64,000 bases of DNA from Rhizobium sp. C4 (lineage in GTDB: Bacteria; Pseudomonadota; Alphaproteobacteria; Rhizobiales; Rhizobiaceae), in contig NZ_JAJNCX010000013.1 in the NCBI RefSeq assembly GCF_021026315.1, positions 78,169 through 142,168 on the forward strand, read 5' to 3'. The notes below the pieces were generated by a model, which saw nothing but the letters and a program-made list of their open reading frames with translations, ran no database searches and had not been told where the DNA came from. A program made the position numbers and the translations under genes. Within the stretch, counting starts at the first letter, position 1. Each line of letters opens with the position of its first letter. This document shows, piece by piece, positions 19,593 to 30,376 of the stretch.

Positions 19593-20537
19593 ATGAGCGG
19601 AGCCCGAATCGTCGTCATCGGCGGCGCCCATGTCGATCGCCGCGGCCGCATCTTCGGCACCACAAGGCCGGGCGCGTCCAATCCCGGCGAATGGTTCGAG
19701 GAGGCCGGCGGCGGCGGCTTCAATGCGGCACGCGCGCTTTCGCTGCTTGGCCATGACGTGACGATGGTCAGCGTCGCCGGCGGCGATTCGGGCGCATCCC
19801 TTGTCGAGGCCGCGGCAGCGCGCACGGGCGTGAAGCTCAACGGCTTCACCTTTCTCGACCGCCAGACGCCAAGCTACACGGCCATCCTGGAGGCCGACGG
19901 CAATCTGGTGATCGCGCTCGCCGACATGGCGCTCTACGACCTGATGACCGCGCGGCGGCTGAAGGTGAACTGGCTGCGCGAGACGCTGGAAAACGCCGAT
20001 TTCATTCTCTGCGACGCCAATCTGCCGGCCGAGACGATCACGATGCTGACGGCGGATGCCAGCGCCCGCGCGATCCCGATAGGCGCGATCGGCATTTCGC
20101 CCGCCAAGATCGTGCGCCTGGCGCCCTCGCTTTCCGCACTCGATTTCGTCTTCATGAACGAGGCGGAGGCGCGCGTGCTGGCAGGCTCGGACAGCGAGGC
20201 GCAGGACTGGCCGAAGCGCCTTGCCGAACGCGGCCTCAAGGGTGGCGCGATCACCCGCGGCATGAAGCCGGCCGTCCTCTGGCGCGATGGGGCTGCCGTC
20301 GAGCTCGCCCCGCCGGCGGTGGAGACGATCGGCGATGTCACCGGCGCGGGCGATGCCTTCGCGGCGGGTGCGATCGACGCCTTTTTGGCCGGAGGCCAGA
20401 ATTCCGATATGATACGGCAGGCAACGGCCCTCGCCCGGCTGACGGTTCTGTCACCGCTCGCCGTGGCAGAAAATGTAAACCGTCAATCGCTTTCTGAAAT
20501 GCTGGCTCTTGTGCCGCAGCCGGAAATGCTGGATTGA
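19593..20537 (+). CDS. psuK: PfkB-family carbohydrate kinase, probable pseudouridine kinase
   Basis: A 314-residue ribokinase-fold enzyme. The N-terminal GGGGFNAARALSLLGHDVTM and the C-terminal PfkB signature GDVTGAGDAFAAGAIDAFLA, with its catalytic aspartate, are both present. Because psuG starts 26 bases after its stop, the substrate is most likely pseudouridine, phosphorylated to pseudouridine 5'-phosphate. The substrate assignment rests on this neighbour; ribose or another nucleoside would be alternatives without it. AGGACAG precedes the ATG. Confidence 0.88.
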   Translation: MSGARIVVIGGAHVDRRGRIFGTTRPGASNPGEWFEEAGGGGFNAARALSLLGHDVTMVSVAGGDSGASLVEAAAARTGVKLNGFTFLDRQTPSYTAILEADGNLVIALADMALYDLMTARRLKVNWLRETLENADFILCDANLPAETITMLTADASARAIPIGAIGISPAKIVRLAPSLSALDFVFMNEAEARVLAGSDSEAQDWPKRLAERGLKGGAITRGMKPAVLWRDGAAVELAPPAVETIGDVTGAGDAFAAGAIDAFLAGGQNSDMIRQATALARLTVLSPLAVAENVNRQSLSEMLALVPQPEMLD

Positions 20538-20563
20538 AACGGTACGAACCAAGGAATAGACCC

Positions 20564-21493
20564 ATGAATACGAACAGTAATCCGGCGGCCAACGTCGTTT
20601 TTGCCCAGGAAGTTGCAGACGCCAAGGCGCGCGGCGCGGCGATCGTGGCGCTGGAATCGACCATCATCACCCACGGCATGCCCTATCCCGGCAATCTGGA
20701 GATGGCCCGGAGCGTCGAGGCGATCATCCGCGAGGCGGGTGCGGTTCCGGCGACCATCGCCGTGATCGACGGCACGCTGCATATCGGCCTTGAGGCTGAC
20801 CAGCTGGAAACGCTGGCGCAGACCAAGGGCGCCATGAAGCTCTCGCGCGCCGACTTCGCCTTCGCGATTGCCGAGCGCCGCACGGGCGCAACCACGGTTG
20901 CCGCGACCATGATCGCCGCCGCCCGCGCCGGCATCTCGGTTTTCGCCACCGGCGGCATCGGCGGCGTACACCGCGGCGCCGAGCAGAGCTTCGACATTTC
21001 CGCCGACCTTGAGGAACTGTCGCGCACCTCCGTCATCGTGGTTTCGGCGGGCGCCAAGGCGATCCTCGACGTGCCGAAGACGCTGGAAGTGCTGGAAACC
21101 AAGGGCGTTCCGGTCGTCACCTACGGCCAGGACGAATTCCCGGCCTTCTGGTCGCGCTCCTCGGGACTCAAGAGCCCGCTGTCGCTCCACAGCGCCTCGG
21201 CCATCGCCAGCTTCCAGAAGACGCGCACGGAATTCGGCATCCATGGCGGCATGCTGATTGCCAATCCGGTGCCGGAGGCAGACGAAATCGCCCGCGACGA
21301 GATGGAAATCTATATCGGTCGGGCGCTGGCCGATGCGGAATCGGACAACATCCAGGGCAAGGCCGTCACGCCCTACCTTCTCGACGCCATCTTCCGCATC
21401 ACCGAAGGCCGCAGCCTCAAGACGAATATTGCGCTTGTCGAGAACAATGCGCGTCTGGCTGCAGAAATCGCGGTTGCGCTGACGGTTGCCTGA
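20564..21493 (+). CDS. psuG: Pseudouridine-5'-phosphate glycosidase
   Basis: PsuG reversibly cleaves the C-C glycosidic bond of pseudouridine 5'-phosphate to uracil and ribose 5-phosphate. The 309 residues match the family: ALESTIITHGMPYPGN near the N-terminus, RRTGATTVAATMIAA, FATGGIGGVHRGAE, and GQDEFPAFWSRSSG. AAGGAA lies eight bases before the ATG at 20564. With psuK it forms a two-gene pathway that salvages pseudouridine from RNA turnover. A terminator follows. Confidence 0.95.
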   Translation: MNTNSNPAANVVFAQEVADAKARGAAIVALESTIITHGMPYPGNLEMARSVEAIIREAGAVPATIAVIDGTLHIGLEADQLETLAQTKGAMKLSRADFAFAIAERRTGATTVAATMIAAARAGISVFATGGIGGVHRGAEQSFDISADLEELSRTSVIVVSAGAKAILDVPKTLEVLETKGVPVVTYGQDEFPAFWSRSSGLKSPLSLHSASAIASFQKTRTEFGIHGGMLIANPVPEADEIARDEMEIYIGRALADAESDNIQGKAVTPYLLDAIFRITEGRSLKTNIALVENNARLAAEIAVALTVA

Positions 21494-21527
21494 CGCTTCG
21501 ATCGTCCAACGATCCTGATCGAATCAG

Positions 21528-21553
21528 AAAGGCCCGGTCATGCCGGGCCTTTC
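21528..21553. terminator. Bidirectional terminator between psuG and exoR
   Basis: The stem AAAGGCCCGG/CCGGGCCTTT has a short loop and A/T flanks, between converging genes. Confidence 0.85.
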
Positions 21554-21578
21554 TGCATTCATGCCGATGATCGTTGGT

Positions 21579-22382
21579 TCAGTTCGCCGAAACAAAGGCG
21601 ATGGACTGGGCCATTTCGGTGGCGCTGCGGCGCTGGTCTTCGGTTGCGATCGAGAAGGCCTGCTCCTGCAGGTCCTGCACCCAGACCTTGTCGTCGCCCT
21701 GACAATGATCGAGCGCCGCCGTCAGATAGGCGAGCCCGCGCACCGTCTGGCCCTGCTGGAACAGCAGGCTGCCGAACAGCGCCGTCGCGCCGACATGGCC
21801 CTTCTTGCGGGCATGGTTCAGCCACTTCATCGCTTCCAGCGGATCGGGCTTGCCGCCCTGGCCGGAGAGAATCATCTTGGCAAGCTGGAACTGCGCTTCC
21901 GAAACACCAAAGGTGGAGGCCACCTGGAAATAAAGCTGGCGCGCTTCCGAAGGATCGGCCTTTACGGGGCTGCCGGGAATGCCGTTCAGGTAATAATGGG
22001 CAAGCGCCATCAGCGCGTTGATGAAATAGCCGGTGTCGGCGGAGCCGGGCTCGATGCCCTTGCCGGCGATGTCGCTATACATCTTGAAGGCTTCGAAATC
22101 GTCGCGCGCCACGCCGTCGCCATCGGCATACATGTTGGCCAGCGCCCAGCGCGAACCAGTATGGCCCTTCTGCGCCGCGTAGCGATAGGCCTCGACAGCC
22201 TCGGTTTTCTGGCCGGCCTTGTAGGCCTTGAAGCCGAACTTGAAGAGATCGAAGGGGCCGGAATCCTTGCTGACGCCCGAATTCGGATCGAACGCATAGC
22301 ACGGCTTCAGGGGCATGATAGACAAGGCAGCAAACAGACCGGCCGCGGCCGGCGTTGCGAACCTCAACGCTGTCTTCACCAT
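21579..22382 (-). CDS. exoR: ExoR-type periplasmic Sel1-repeat regulator
   Basis: A 267-residue secreted protein. The signal peptide (ALRFATPAAAGLFAALSIM, ending at CYAFD) is followed by Sel1-like repeats, for example GHTGSRWALANMYADGDGVA and GVSEAQFQLAKMILSGQGG. Length and sequence pattern match Sinorhizobium/Agrobacterium ExoR. There ExoR binds the ExoS (ChvG) kinase in the periplasm, holds the ExoS-ChvI system off, and is removed by proteolysis under acid conditions. The ATG at 22382 has GGGAG 12 bases upstream; 22394 is an alternative. The ExoS/ChvI genes are outside this window. Confidence 0.85.
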   Translation of the reverse strand: MVKTALRFATPAAAGLFAALSIMPLKPCYAFDPNSGVSKDSGPFDLFKFGFKAYKAGQKTEAVEAYRYAAQKGHTGSRWALANMYADGDGVARDDFEAFKMYSDIAGKGIEPGSADTGYFINALMALAHYYLNGIPGSPVKADPSEARQLYFQVASTFGVSEAQFQLAKMILSGQGGKPDPLEAMKWLNHARKKGHVGATALFGSLLFQQGQTVRGLAYLTAALDHCQGDDKVWVQDLQEQAFSIATEDQRRSATEMAQSIAFVSAN

Positions 22383-22826
22383 GATGTCACGCATCTCCCG
22401 TCCCGCACATGCGCTTGTCGCCGGCAATCCGCAAATCCCCTTTCGAGAGGACGCGAAAATCCATCCCAGGCACGCGTCCGGAAAAGACCTTTCGGTTCTC
22501 CCATCGCGCGCCCATCGGCATCAAACTCAAAACTGCGGCCTGGTTCATAATGTCCTTGAGGCGCACCTTCCGCATCGTCCCTCCCGCTGACCTTGCGGGA
22601 TTGAGGCCAATGCGCCTGTCACATCCAGAGCGCCCTTTGCTAGTTTTAAGGGTGCTCCTGCTTTGTGGCGGGAAATGGACAAATTGTAAGGTGTGAGCCC
22701 CGGCGACGATTGATCTTGTAAAAGATGTTGCTGAATCGTCACATTTTCCGACAGATCCGCCGGATAAATCAAACCCGGCGCGACAAAGTCACGCCGGGTT
22801 AAGTCTTTATTAACCTTAAGAAATCC
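22383..22826. other. Gene-less interval upstream of exoR
   Basis: These 444 bases hold the exoR leader and the 3' flank of valS. No convincing coding sequence was seen. One minus-strand reading frame (22387-22575) is low quality and overlaps the exoR ribosome-binding site. A TTAA-N7-TTAA sequence at 22799-22813 is noted but not called. The exoR promoter could not be placed. Confidence 0.5.
22768..22801 (-). terminator. Probable valS terminator
   Basis: A nine-base-pair stem (AACCCGGCG/CGCCGGGTT) has an 11-base loop, followed on the minus strand by TTGATTTATC. It lies 25 bases beyond the valS stop. The T-run is weak. Confidence 0.6.
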
Positions 22827-25673
<2,847 letters not shown>

Positions 25674-25739
25674 GGCAGGTCAGCTTCTTCATGAGTTATG
25701 CATGCGGCTTGTAAACCGGATGCACATCATGAAGTCAAC

Positions 25740-25774
25740 AAAAAAGCCATTCCGTGACGAAGCACGGAATGGCT
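25740..25774 (-). terminator. Strong terminator between valS and the CBS-domain gene
   Basis: A perfect 12-base-pair stem (AGCCATTCCGTG/CACGGAATGGCT) with a six-base loop is followed by TTTTTTG on the minus strand. It lies 175 bases past the CBS gene stop, far for that gene, and may end a small RNA. Confidence 0.9.
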
Positions 25775-25878
25775 ATCCGACAAGCATTGTCCCACCCCTC
25801 CAGAAGGCGTCTTTTCGTCCGGGGTCAACAGGACGACGACACGGACAACGGACCGTCGGTAATCGATCTTCTTGTCGG
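25740..25878 (-). ncRNA. Candidate small RNA (about 139 nt)
   Basis: On the minus strand CTTGGC (25914-25909) and GTATAG (25890-25885) are spaced 18 bases apart, resembling a rhizobial sigma-70 promoter with a start near 25878. The transcript would end at the strong terminator at 25740-25774. No good coding frame fits. The single-stranded part would carry an exposed GGAGGGGTGGG stretch just before the terminator stem, a possible anti-CU-rich seed. The promoter is inferred from two hexamers only. Confidence 0.4.
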
Positions 25879-25948
25879 CGCAGACTATACTCACGTTTAG
25901 TCGGTATCGCCAAGTGCAATTTTTAGTTCGGCCCACGAAGCATCTTAA

Positions 25949-26377
25949 TTAGCCGGCGATATACGCCTTGATATGCTCGGCCTCACTTTCGATGGCACGA
26001 ATATGAGCCTTCACGACATCGCCGATGGAAATAATTCCGATCAGGCGCCCTTCCCGTTCAACCGGGATGTGGCGGGCGCGCCTCGAACTCATCATTTGCA
26101 TGAGATTGTCGACGGTCATGTCCTCGGTGCAGCGATAGACATTCGACCACATGACATCCGCGATCGACCGGCCGAGACAATCCGCACCGTGCTCGGCAAT
26201 GGCGCCGACAATGTCACGCTCGGCGATGATGCCGACAATGCGCTTGCTGTCATCGATCACGACGACGGCACCGATATGCCGCTGGTGCAGCACGGATGCC
26301 ACCTCGGCCACCGTCGCCTGCGGGCTGACGGTGATCACGTCGCTACCTTTTTCTTTCAGAATTGCCTTGACGTTCAT
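25949..26377 (-). CDS. CBS-domain protein
   Basis: A 142-residue cytoplasmic protein made almost entirely of a CBS pair, which binds adenine nucleotides and acts as an energy sensor or regulatory module. Domain 1 (about 1-65) contains HQRHIGAVVVIDDSKRIVGI. Domain 2 (about 75-135) contains SRRARHIPVEREGRLIGIIS. The frame is open to 26431, but GGGAG ten bases before the ATG at 26377 and the domain boundary (MNVKAILKEKG) favour the shorter start. The partner protein is unknown. It is common in rhizobia as a stand-alone gene. Confidence 0.88.
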   Translation of the reverse strand: MNVKAILKEKGSDVITVSPQATVAEVASVLHQRHIGAVVVIDDSKRIVGIIAERDIVGAIAEHGADCLGRSIADVMWSNVYRCTEDMTVDNLMQMMSSRRARHIPVEREGRLIGIISIGDVVKAHIRAIESEAEHIKAYIAG

Positions 26378-26507
26378 TGGCTTCTCCCAAATCCAATGCC
26401 ACATTCGCTCTCGCGATCGGAAGCCTGACACTCCTCCTGTCAGTCTTCCAACCCGGTCATGGTGCTACGGACCGGACCTTATTGCAAGTTTTTCCGGTCC
26501 ATATCCT

Positions 26508-27284
26508 TTACGCGGCAGCCCTGCCGACCGGATCGAACAGCGGAAACAGCAGAAAGCCGGCCAGGAAGCCGCCGAGATGGGCCTGCCAGGCAATCGCCTG
26601 CGCCTGTCCCGGAACCCCGACGCCCAGCCCGGCCAGAACGACATTGGCAATCAGCCAGAAGGCGATGAACAGAAGAACCTCGCGGCTTTTCAGGGTCTCC
26701 ACGATGGAAAGCCGGCGCTGGATGGCAGAAAGCGCCGGATCGCGCATGCCGCCGCTGCCCGACCAGACGAATCGGCAGGCCGCTCCCGTCAGGCCTGAAA
26801 TTGCACCCGAGGCACCGACCAGAAGCGTTTCGACACCGAGATTGGCGATATCAAAGGCGAAGGCTGCGGCAACCGACGTCAGAACCCAGAAGATCGCGAA
26901 CCGGAAGGCGCCGATTCTCAGCACCACCGGCGTTCCGAAGATGGCAAGCCAGATGTCGTTGAAGACCAGATGTTCCCAGCCGCCATGCAGGAAGGCGTAG
27001 GTGACCGGAGAGGTCAGCGCCGGCAGCACCTCGGCCGAGAGCGAGCCGGCATAGCGCGCCGGAATGAAGCCGCCATAATAGTAAAGTGCGGTCACGGCAT
27101 TGTCACCGAGGACCCAGCTGACCAGAACCTCGACCAACACCGTCACCGCGACGATGAACACGATCGCGGGCGGAATGTTGAAGAGCGGCTCGCGCTCCGG
27201 CGGTCCGGGCTGGCGCGGCCAGGTCTCGTCCGTTCCCGTTTCCACCGGCAGGTTCAAAGCCGCATCATCACGTTCATGATTCAT
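26508..27284 (-). CDS. Rhomboid family intramembrane serine protease
   Basis: A 258-residue membrane protease. Rhomboid landmarks are HGGWEHLVFNDIWLAIFG in the second helix region, the catalytic serine in VGASGAISGLTGA (GxSG), and the partner histidine in WQAHLGGFLAGFLL. Six or so membrane helices are visible after a soluble N-terminus of about 40 residues. The ATG at 27284 with AGGAAC upstream is preferred to 27320. Rhomboids cut single-pass membrane proteins; the substrate is unknown. It sits 130 bases upstream of the CBS gene on the same strand. Confidence 0.92.
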   Translation of the reverse strand: MNHERDDAALNLPVETGTDETWPRQPGPPEREPLFNIPPAIVFIVAVTVLVEVLVSWVLGDNAVTALYYYGGFIPARYAGSLSAEVLPALTSPVTYAFLHGGWEHLVFNDIWLAIFGTPVVLRIGAFRFAIFWVLTSVAAAFAFDIANLGVETLLVGASGAISGLTGAACRFVWSGSGGMRDPALSAIQRRLSIVETLKSREVLLFIAFWLIANVVLAGLGVGVPGQAQAIAWQAHLGGFLAGFLLFPLFDPVGRAAA

Positions 27285-27458
27285 GTCGTTCCTGTACTCC
27301 GCCGGATTTCGATCTCCCATCCCATACGGGCCATGGCGGCAAAAGAGAAGCCGATACCGAGAATTTCGCCATGAGGAATCCGGGCCTCAGAGAACCAAGT
27401 GTTAACCGAACCAAGGCTATTGCTAAACTAAGCGAAATTTTGGGTCAGCAGGGGAAAT

Positions 27459-28070
27459 ATGGACACGACGCAGATCGCGAGCAGCCGGGTGCCCATGGCG
27501 AACGACCAGCGCATGTTCCAGCGCGTGTCTGTCGGCCTGCATGGCCGGATGCTGTCTGCATCGCGCGAGGAAGTCGACTGCGTGATCGTCGACATGTCGC
27601 CGGGCGACGCCCAGATCGAGGCGAGCGCCCATGTCAATGTCGGCGACCGCATCATTGCCTATGTCGACCATATCGGGCGCATCGAGGGCGAAGTGCTGAG
27701 CCTCGGCACCAAAGGCACCTTCGTCATTTCCATCAACGCCACAGAGCGCAAGCGCGAAAAGCTCGCGGCGCAGTTGACCTGGATCGCCAACAAGCACGAA
27801 CTTGGCCTGCCCGAAGACCGCCGCCACGAACGCCTCGCCCCGCGCAACAACCGCGCGGAAATCGTGCTCGACGATGGCCGCAGCTACCCCTGCCGCATCA
27901 TCGACCTGTCGCTCTCGGGCGCGGCAATCGAAATCTCCGTGCGTCCGGCGCTCGGCACCGCCGTCCAGCTCGGCAACATGCGCGGCCGCATCGTCCGCCA
28001 TTTCCAGGAAGGCGTCGCCATAGAGTTTTCGGCGCTGCAAACCCGGGAATCGCTCTCCGGACTGCTCTGA
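27459..28070 (+). CDS. Tandem PilZ-domain protein
   Basis: A 203-residue cytoplasmic protein with two PilZ domains. The second (about 118-195) has both c-di-GMP-binding motifs: RRHER (R121 and R125) and DLSLSG (149-154). The first (about 15-95) keeps RMFQR (18-22) but its second motif is DMSPGD (45-50), with the glycine displaced, so it probably binds poorly or not at all. c-di-GMP effectors of this kind control motility, polysaccharide or attachment. A cysteine protease of the LapG-like family is encoded 248 bases downstream. Confidence 0.88.
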   Translation: MDTTQIASSRVPMANDQRMFQRVSVGLHGRMLSASREEVDCVIVDMSPGDAQIEASAHVNVGDRIIAYVDHIGRIEGEVLSLGTKGTFVISINATERKREKLAAQLTWIANKHELGLPEDRRHERLAPRNNRAEIVLDDGRSYPCRIIDLSLSGAAIEISVRPALGTAVQLGNMRGRIVRHFQEGVAIEFSALQTRESLSGLL

Positions 28071-28175
28071 CACTCCAATCCCGATTTCGAACAGCTGCGA
28101 GCCGGCAGGGTCACTCCTCGCCGGCTTTTTGCTGCCTTGTGTCCTGATCCGGACCAGATGCGGACCGGAAATTTC

Positions 28176-28228
28176 ATTCAAATTTGAATCAAATTTTATT
28201 CTTATTCTATTCGAATTTTATTCTTATT
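28176..28228. promoter_or_regulatory. AT-rich palindrome and 15-bp direct repeats before the cysteine protease gene
   Basis: The palindrome ATTCAAATTTGAAT (28176-28189) is followed by two identical copies of AATTTTATTCTTATT at 28192-28206 and 28214-28228. They are spaced 22 bases start to start, about two helix turns. This lies 90-140 bases before the ATG at 28319 in an otherwise GC-rich region and looks like an operator or a curved or MucR/Ros-type target. The binding protein is unknown. Confidence 0.45.
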
Positions 28229-28318
28229 TGCAGAAGTATTGATCCGAATTCGACTGAAAAGTTTCGCGTGATATAAAAATCTACTTGCTATTGTGCTCCT
28301 CATAACGGGAGAATAGCA

Positions 28319-28924
28319 ATGCAAAGAACAATAAGAATAGCGCTTGCCGCCCTTGCCTTCGTCGCCGCCGGCACCGTCAGCGCCTTCGCCCTGCCCGCCA
28401 GCATGCAGAGCCTCGGCGCCACCAATCCGCCGATCGGCCATTACGAATACTGCAAGCGCAATCCGTCCGATTGCCAGCCCAACACCGATGGCCAACAGGC
28501 CTATCATCTCGACGAAGCCAACTGGAAAACGATCCTCAGGATCAACTACAACGTCAACACGACGATCAAGCCGATGACGGACCAGGAGCTTTACGGCGTC
28601 GAGGAATACTGGGCGATCCCCACGACCGCCGGCGACTGCGAAGACTATGCGCTCCTGAAGCGCAAGCTCCTGCATGATGCAGGCGTTCCCCTCTCCGACC
28701 TGCTGATGACCGTGGTCCTGCAGCCGAATGGCGAAGGCCACGCGATCCTGACGGTGCGCACCGACCGCGGCGACTTCGTGCTCGACAACATGCGCAGCAA
28801 GGTTCTGCTCTGGTCTGAAACCGAGTATCGCTTCCTCAAGCGTCAGGCCAACGACAATTCCGCCAAGTGGGTCAAGCTCGACGACGGTCGCGCCACCTCC
28901 ACTTCGGTCGGCACGCTTCGCTGA
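28319..28924 (+). CDS. Bacterial transglutaminase-like cysteine protease (BTLCP, LapG-related)
   Basis: A 201-residue exported protein. The signal peptide (IALAALAFVAAGTVSAFALP) is followed by a transglutaminase-like fold with the full triad: C107 in AGDCEDYALLK, H141 in GHAILTV, and D156 in DFVLDNM. This is the family of LapG, which releases surface adhesins by cutting near their N-terminus, and of many rhizobial periplasmic relatives of unknown target. GGGAG precedes the ATG. No LapD-like receptor or large adhesin gene lies nearby, so an adhesin role is only a possibility. Confidence 0.9.
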   Translation: MQRTIRIALAALAFVAAGTVSAFALPASMQSLGATNPPIGHYEYCKRNPSDCQPNTDGQQAYHLDEANWKTILRINYNVNTTIKPMTDQELYGVEEYWAIPTTAGDCEDYALLKRKLLHDAGVPLSDLLMTVVLQPNGEGHAILTVRTDRGDFVLDNMRSKVLLWSETEYRFLKRQANDNSAKWVKLDDGRATSTSVGTLR

Positions 28925-28948
28925 TCCCGTTCCCGGCGAACATCAGAG

Positions 28949-28976
28949 ACGCGGCCCATCGTGGCCGCGTTTTTTG
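28949..28976 (+). terminator. Terminator after the BTLCP gene
   Basis: An eight-base-pair stem (ACGCGGCC/GGCCGCGT) with a six-base loop is followed by TTTTTTG on the + strand, 25 bases past the stop. Confidence 0.9.
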
Positions 28977-28978
28977 TT

Positions 28979-29302
28979 TCAGGTCGGCAGGACGAAGATA
29001 AGCTTCACCGCGTTCAGGACGACATAGCCGTAGAGCGCCGCCCAGCCGGCAGCAGCCATCCATCCGGCCGCCTGTTCCGCAACCGTCTCGTCGCCCGAGC
29101 GCCAGCCATCGACAAGCCGCGTGGCAAACAGGCCTGGACCGCAGATCATCGCGGAAGACCAGACCATCACCAGTCGTCCGACACGACCATTCTGGCCATT
29201 GCCGGCATAGGACCCGACACTTTCGGAAACCAGACCGCTCAACGCCAGCGGAATGGCAAAACCGGTCAACAAACACAGGACTAGATCGGCAAAATTCATC
29301 AT
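28979..29302 (-). CDS. Small membrane protein of unknown function
   Basis: A 107-residue protein with three or four hydrophobic segments: ADLVLCLLTGFAIPLAL near the start, RLVMVWSSAMICGPGLFATR in the middle, and ALYGYVVLNAVKLIFVL at the end. Two ATG codons, 29302 and 29299, compete. The type recurs as a short membrane protein in rhizobia, but I cannot name a function. It is convergent with the BTLCP gene, three bases beyond its terminator. Confidence 0.6.
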   Translation of the reverse strand: MMNFADLVLCLLTGFAIPLALSGLVSESVGSYAGNGQNGRVGRLVMVWSSAMICGPGLFATRLVDGWRSGDETVAEQAAGWMAAAGWAALYGYVVLNAVKLIFVLPT

Positions 29303-29427
29303 TTGTTAACCCTATTCCAACAGGGTTGAGCGAGCAAGAAACGTGCCGCGATTTTCTGTGCCCAAGTGGTACAGATCAGGCGCGAAACGGACAGCAAGCC
29401 GGCGCATCGGACAGGGGGCGTGCACAA

Positions 29428-30147
29428 ATGGCACAGGACATGATCGATTCTGCTCCAATCCTCTCGGCAGGTCTCGTCCGCAAATCCGTCATCGGCGCCA
29501 TCATCCTCGCTTCGCTGACCGTCGGCGTCAGCTTTGCCGGCAAGTGGTATGGCAAGCGCATCGCCGTCGGCGAATATTCCGCCAGCACCGCGCCGCTCGA
29601 GATCGTCATCGGCCCCGACCGCCTCAAGCTTCCCGAAAATGCCATCCGCTTTCCCGACCAGCGCTTTTCCGGCAAGCAGGAGCAGGTCAACCTCGCGCTT
29701 CAATGGCCCGAGATGAAGGGCTACGAGCCGGCAAGCGCACAGCGATTCTTCGACATTTCCAATGCGGGCTCGTTGATTTTCCTGCAGCTTTCGCAGTCGA
29801 TCATGACGCGCGACATGTCCGGCCGCGTCTCGCCGATCTATTCGCGCCTCTTTGACGGACCCGCGGAACAGGGACCGGCGGGCCTTGCGCTGCACCGGTT
29901 CCGCCAGGGCTCCGGCTATGGCGACGAAGTCCTGCTGACCGACCCGAACGGCGGCGCGGAACCCTATGCGGTGCGCTGCGTGCTGCCCGCTACGCCCGCC
30001 CAGTCGACCGGTGCGGATTGCCAGCGTGACCTGATCGCCGGCTCCGATCTCAGCGTGCAGTACCGATTCTCTGCCGGGCTCCTGAAGGACTGGAAGGCGC
30101 TCGACGCCGCCGTTCGCACCTACGCCACTGCCCATCTCGCCAACTGA
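29428..30147 (+). CDS. Membrane-anchored conserved hypothetical protein
   Basis: A 239-residue protein with a single N-terminal membrane helix (SVIGAIILASLTVGVSFAGK) and a large periplasmic domain with a conserved-looking cysteine pair (AVRCVLP and GADCQRD). No enzymatic motif is recognised. AGGGGG lies upstream of the ATG at 29428; the frame runs further upstream without a convincing start. It is followed by a 229-base gap and the carboxypeptidase gene. A cell-envelope role is plausible from topology and neighbour only. Confidence 0.6.
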   Translation: MAQDMIDSAPILSAGLVRKSVIGAIILASLTVGVSFAGKWYGKRIAVGEYSASTAPLEIVIGPDRLKLPENAIRFPDQRFSGKQEQVNLALQWPEMKGYEPASAQRFFDISNAGSLIFLQLSQSIMTRDMSGRVSPIYSRLFDGPAEQGPAGLALHRFRQGSGYGDEVLLTDPNGGAEPYAVRCVLPATPAQSTGADCQRDLIAGSDLSVQYRFSAGLLKDWKALDAAVRTYATAHLAN

Positions 30148-30376
30148 GAAGAACCGCCTGAAAACGGCTTGAAACGCCGCGCCGCCGAGAAAAGGCCGCG
30201 CGGCATTCCTGCGTTTCAGGACGCGAATTTCCTCAACAAATTGAGCGAAGTCGTAAACGCGCCATTCATCATAAACCGATTGGTAACGCTATCCGTCTAG
30301 TGTCTCCCCACTGGCGCCGAGGAGGGATGGCGCCGCCAAACAGGTGAGCAATTCTTGTAAGAGTAAAAAAGTGGCA

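Noticed and set aside
22799..22813. TTAA-N7-TTAA sequence resembling a CtrA box
   Set aside because: It lies in the 3' flank of valS with no gene starting nearby on the + strand and overlaps a terminator; chance is more likely.
25727..25936. A 69-codon minus-strand frame upstream of valS
   Set aside because: No good start or ribosome-binding site, it reads through the strong terminator stem, and its product has no protein-like features. A small RNA fits better.
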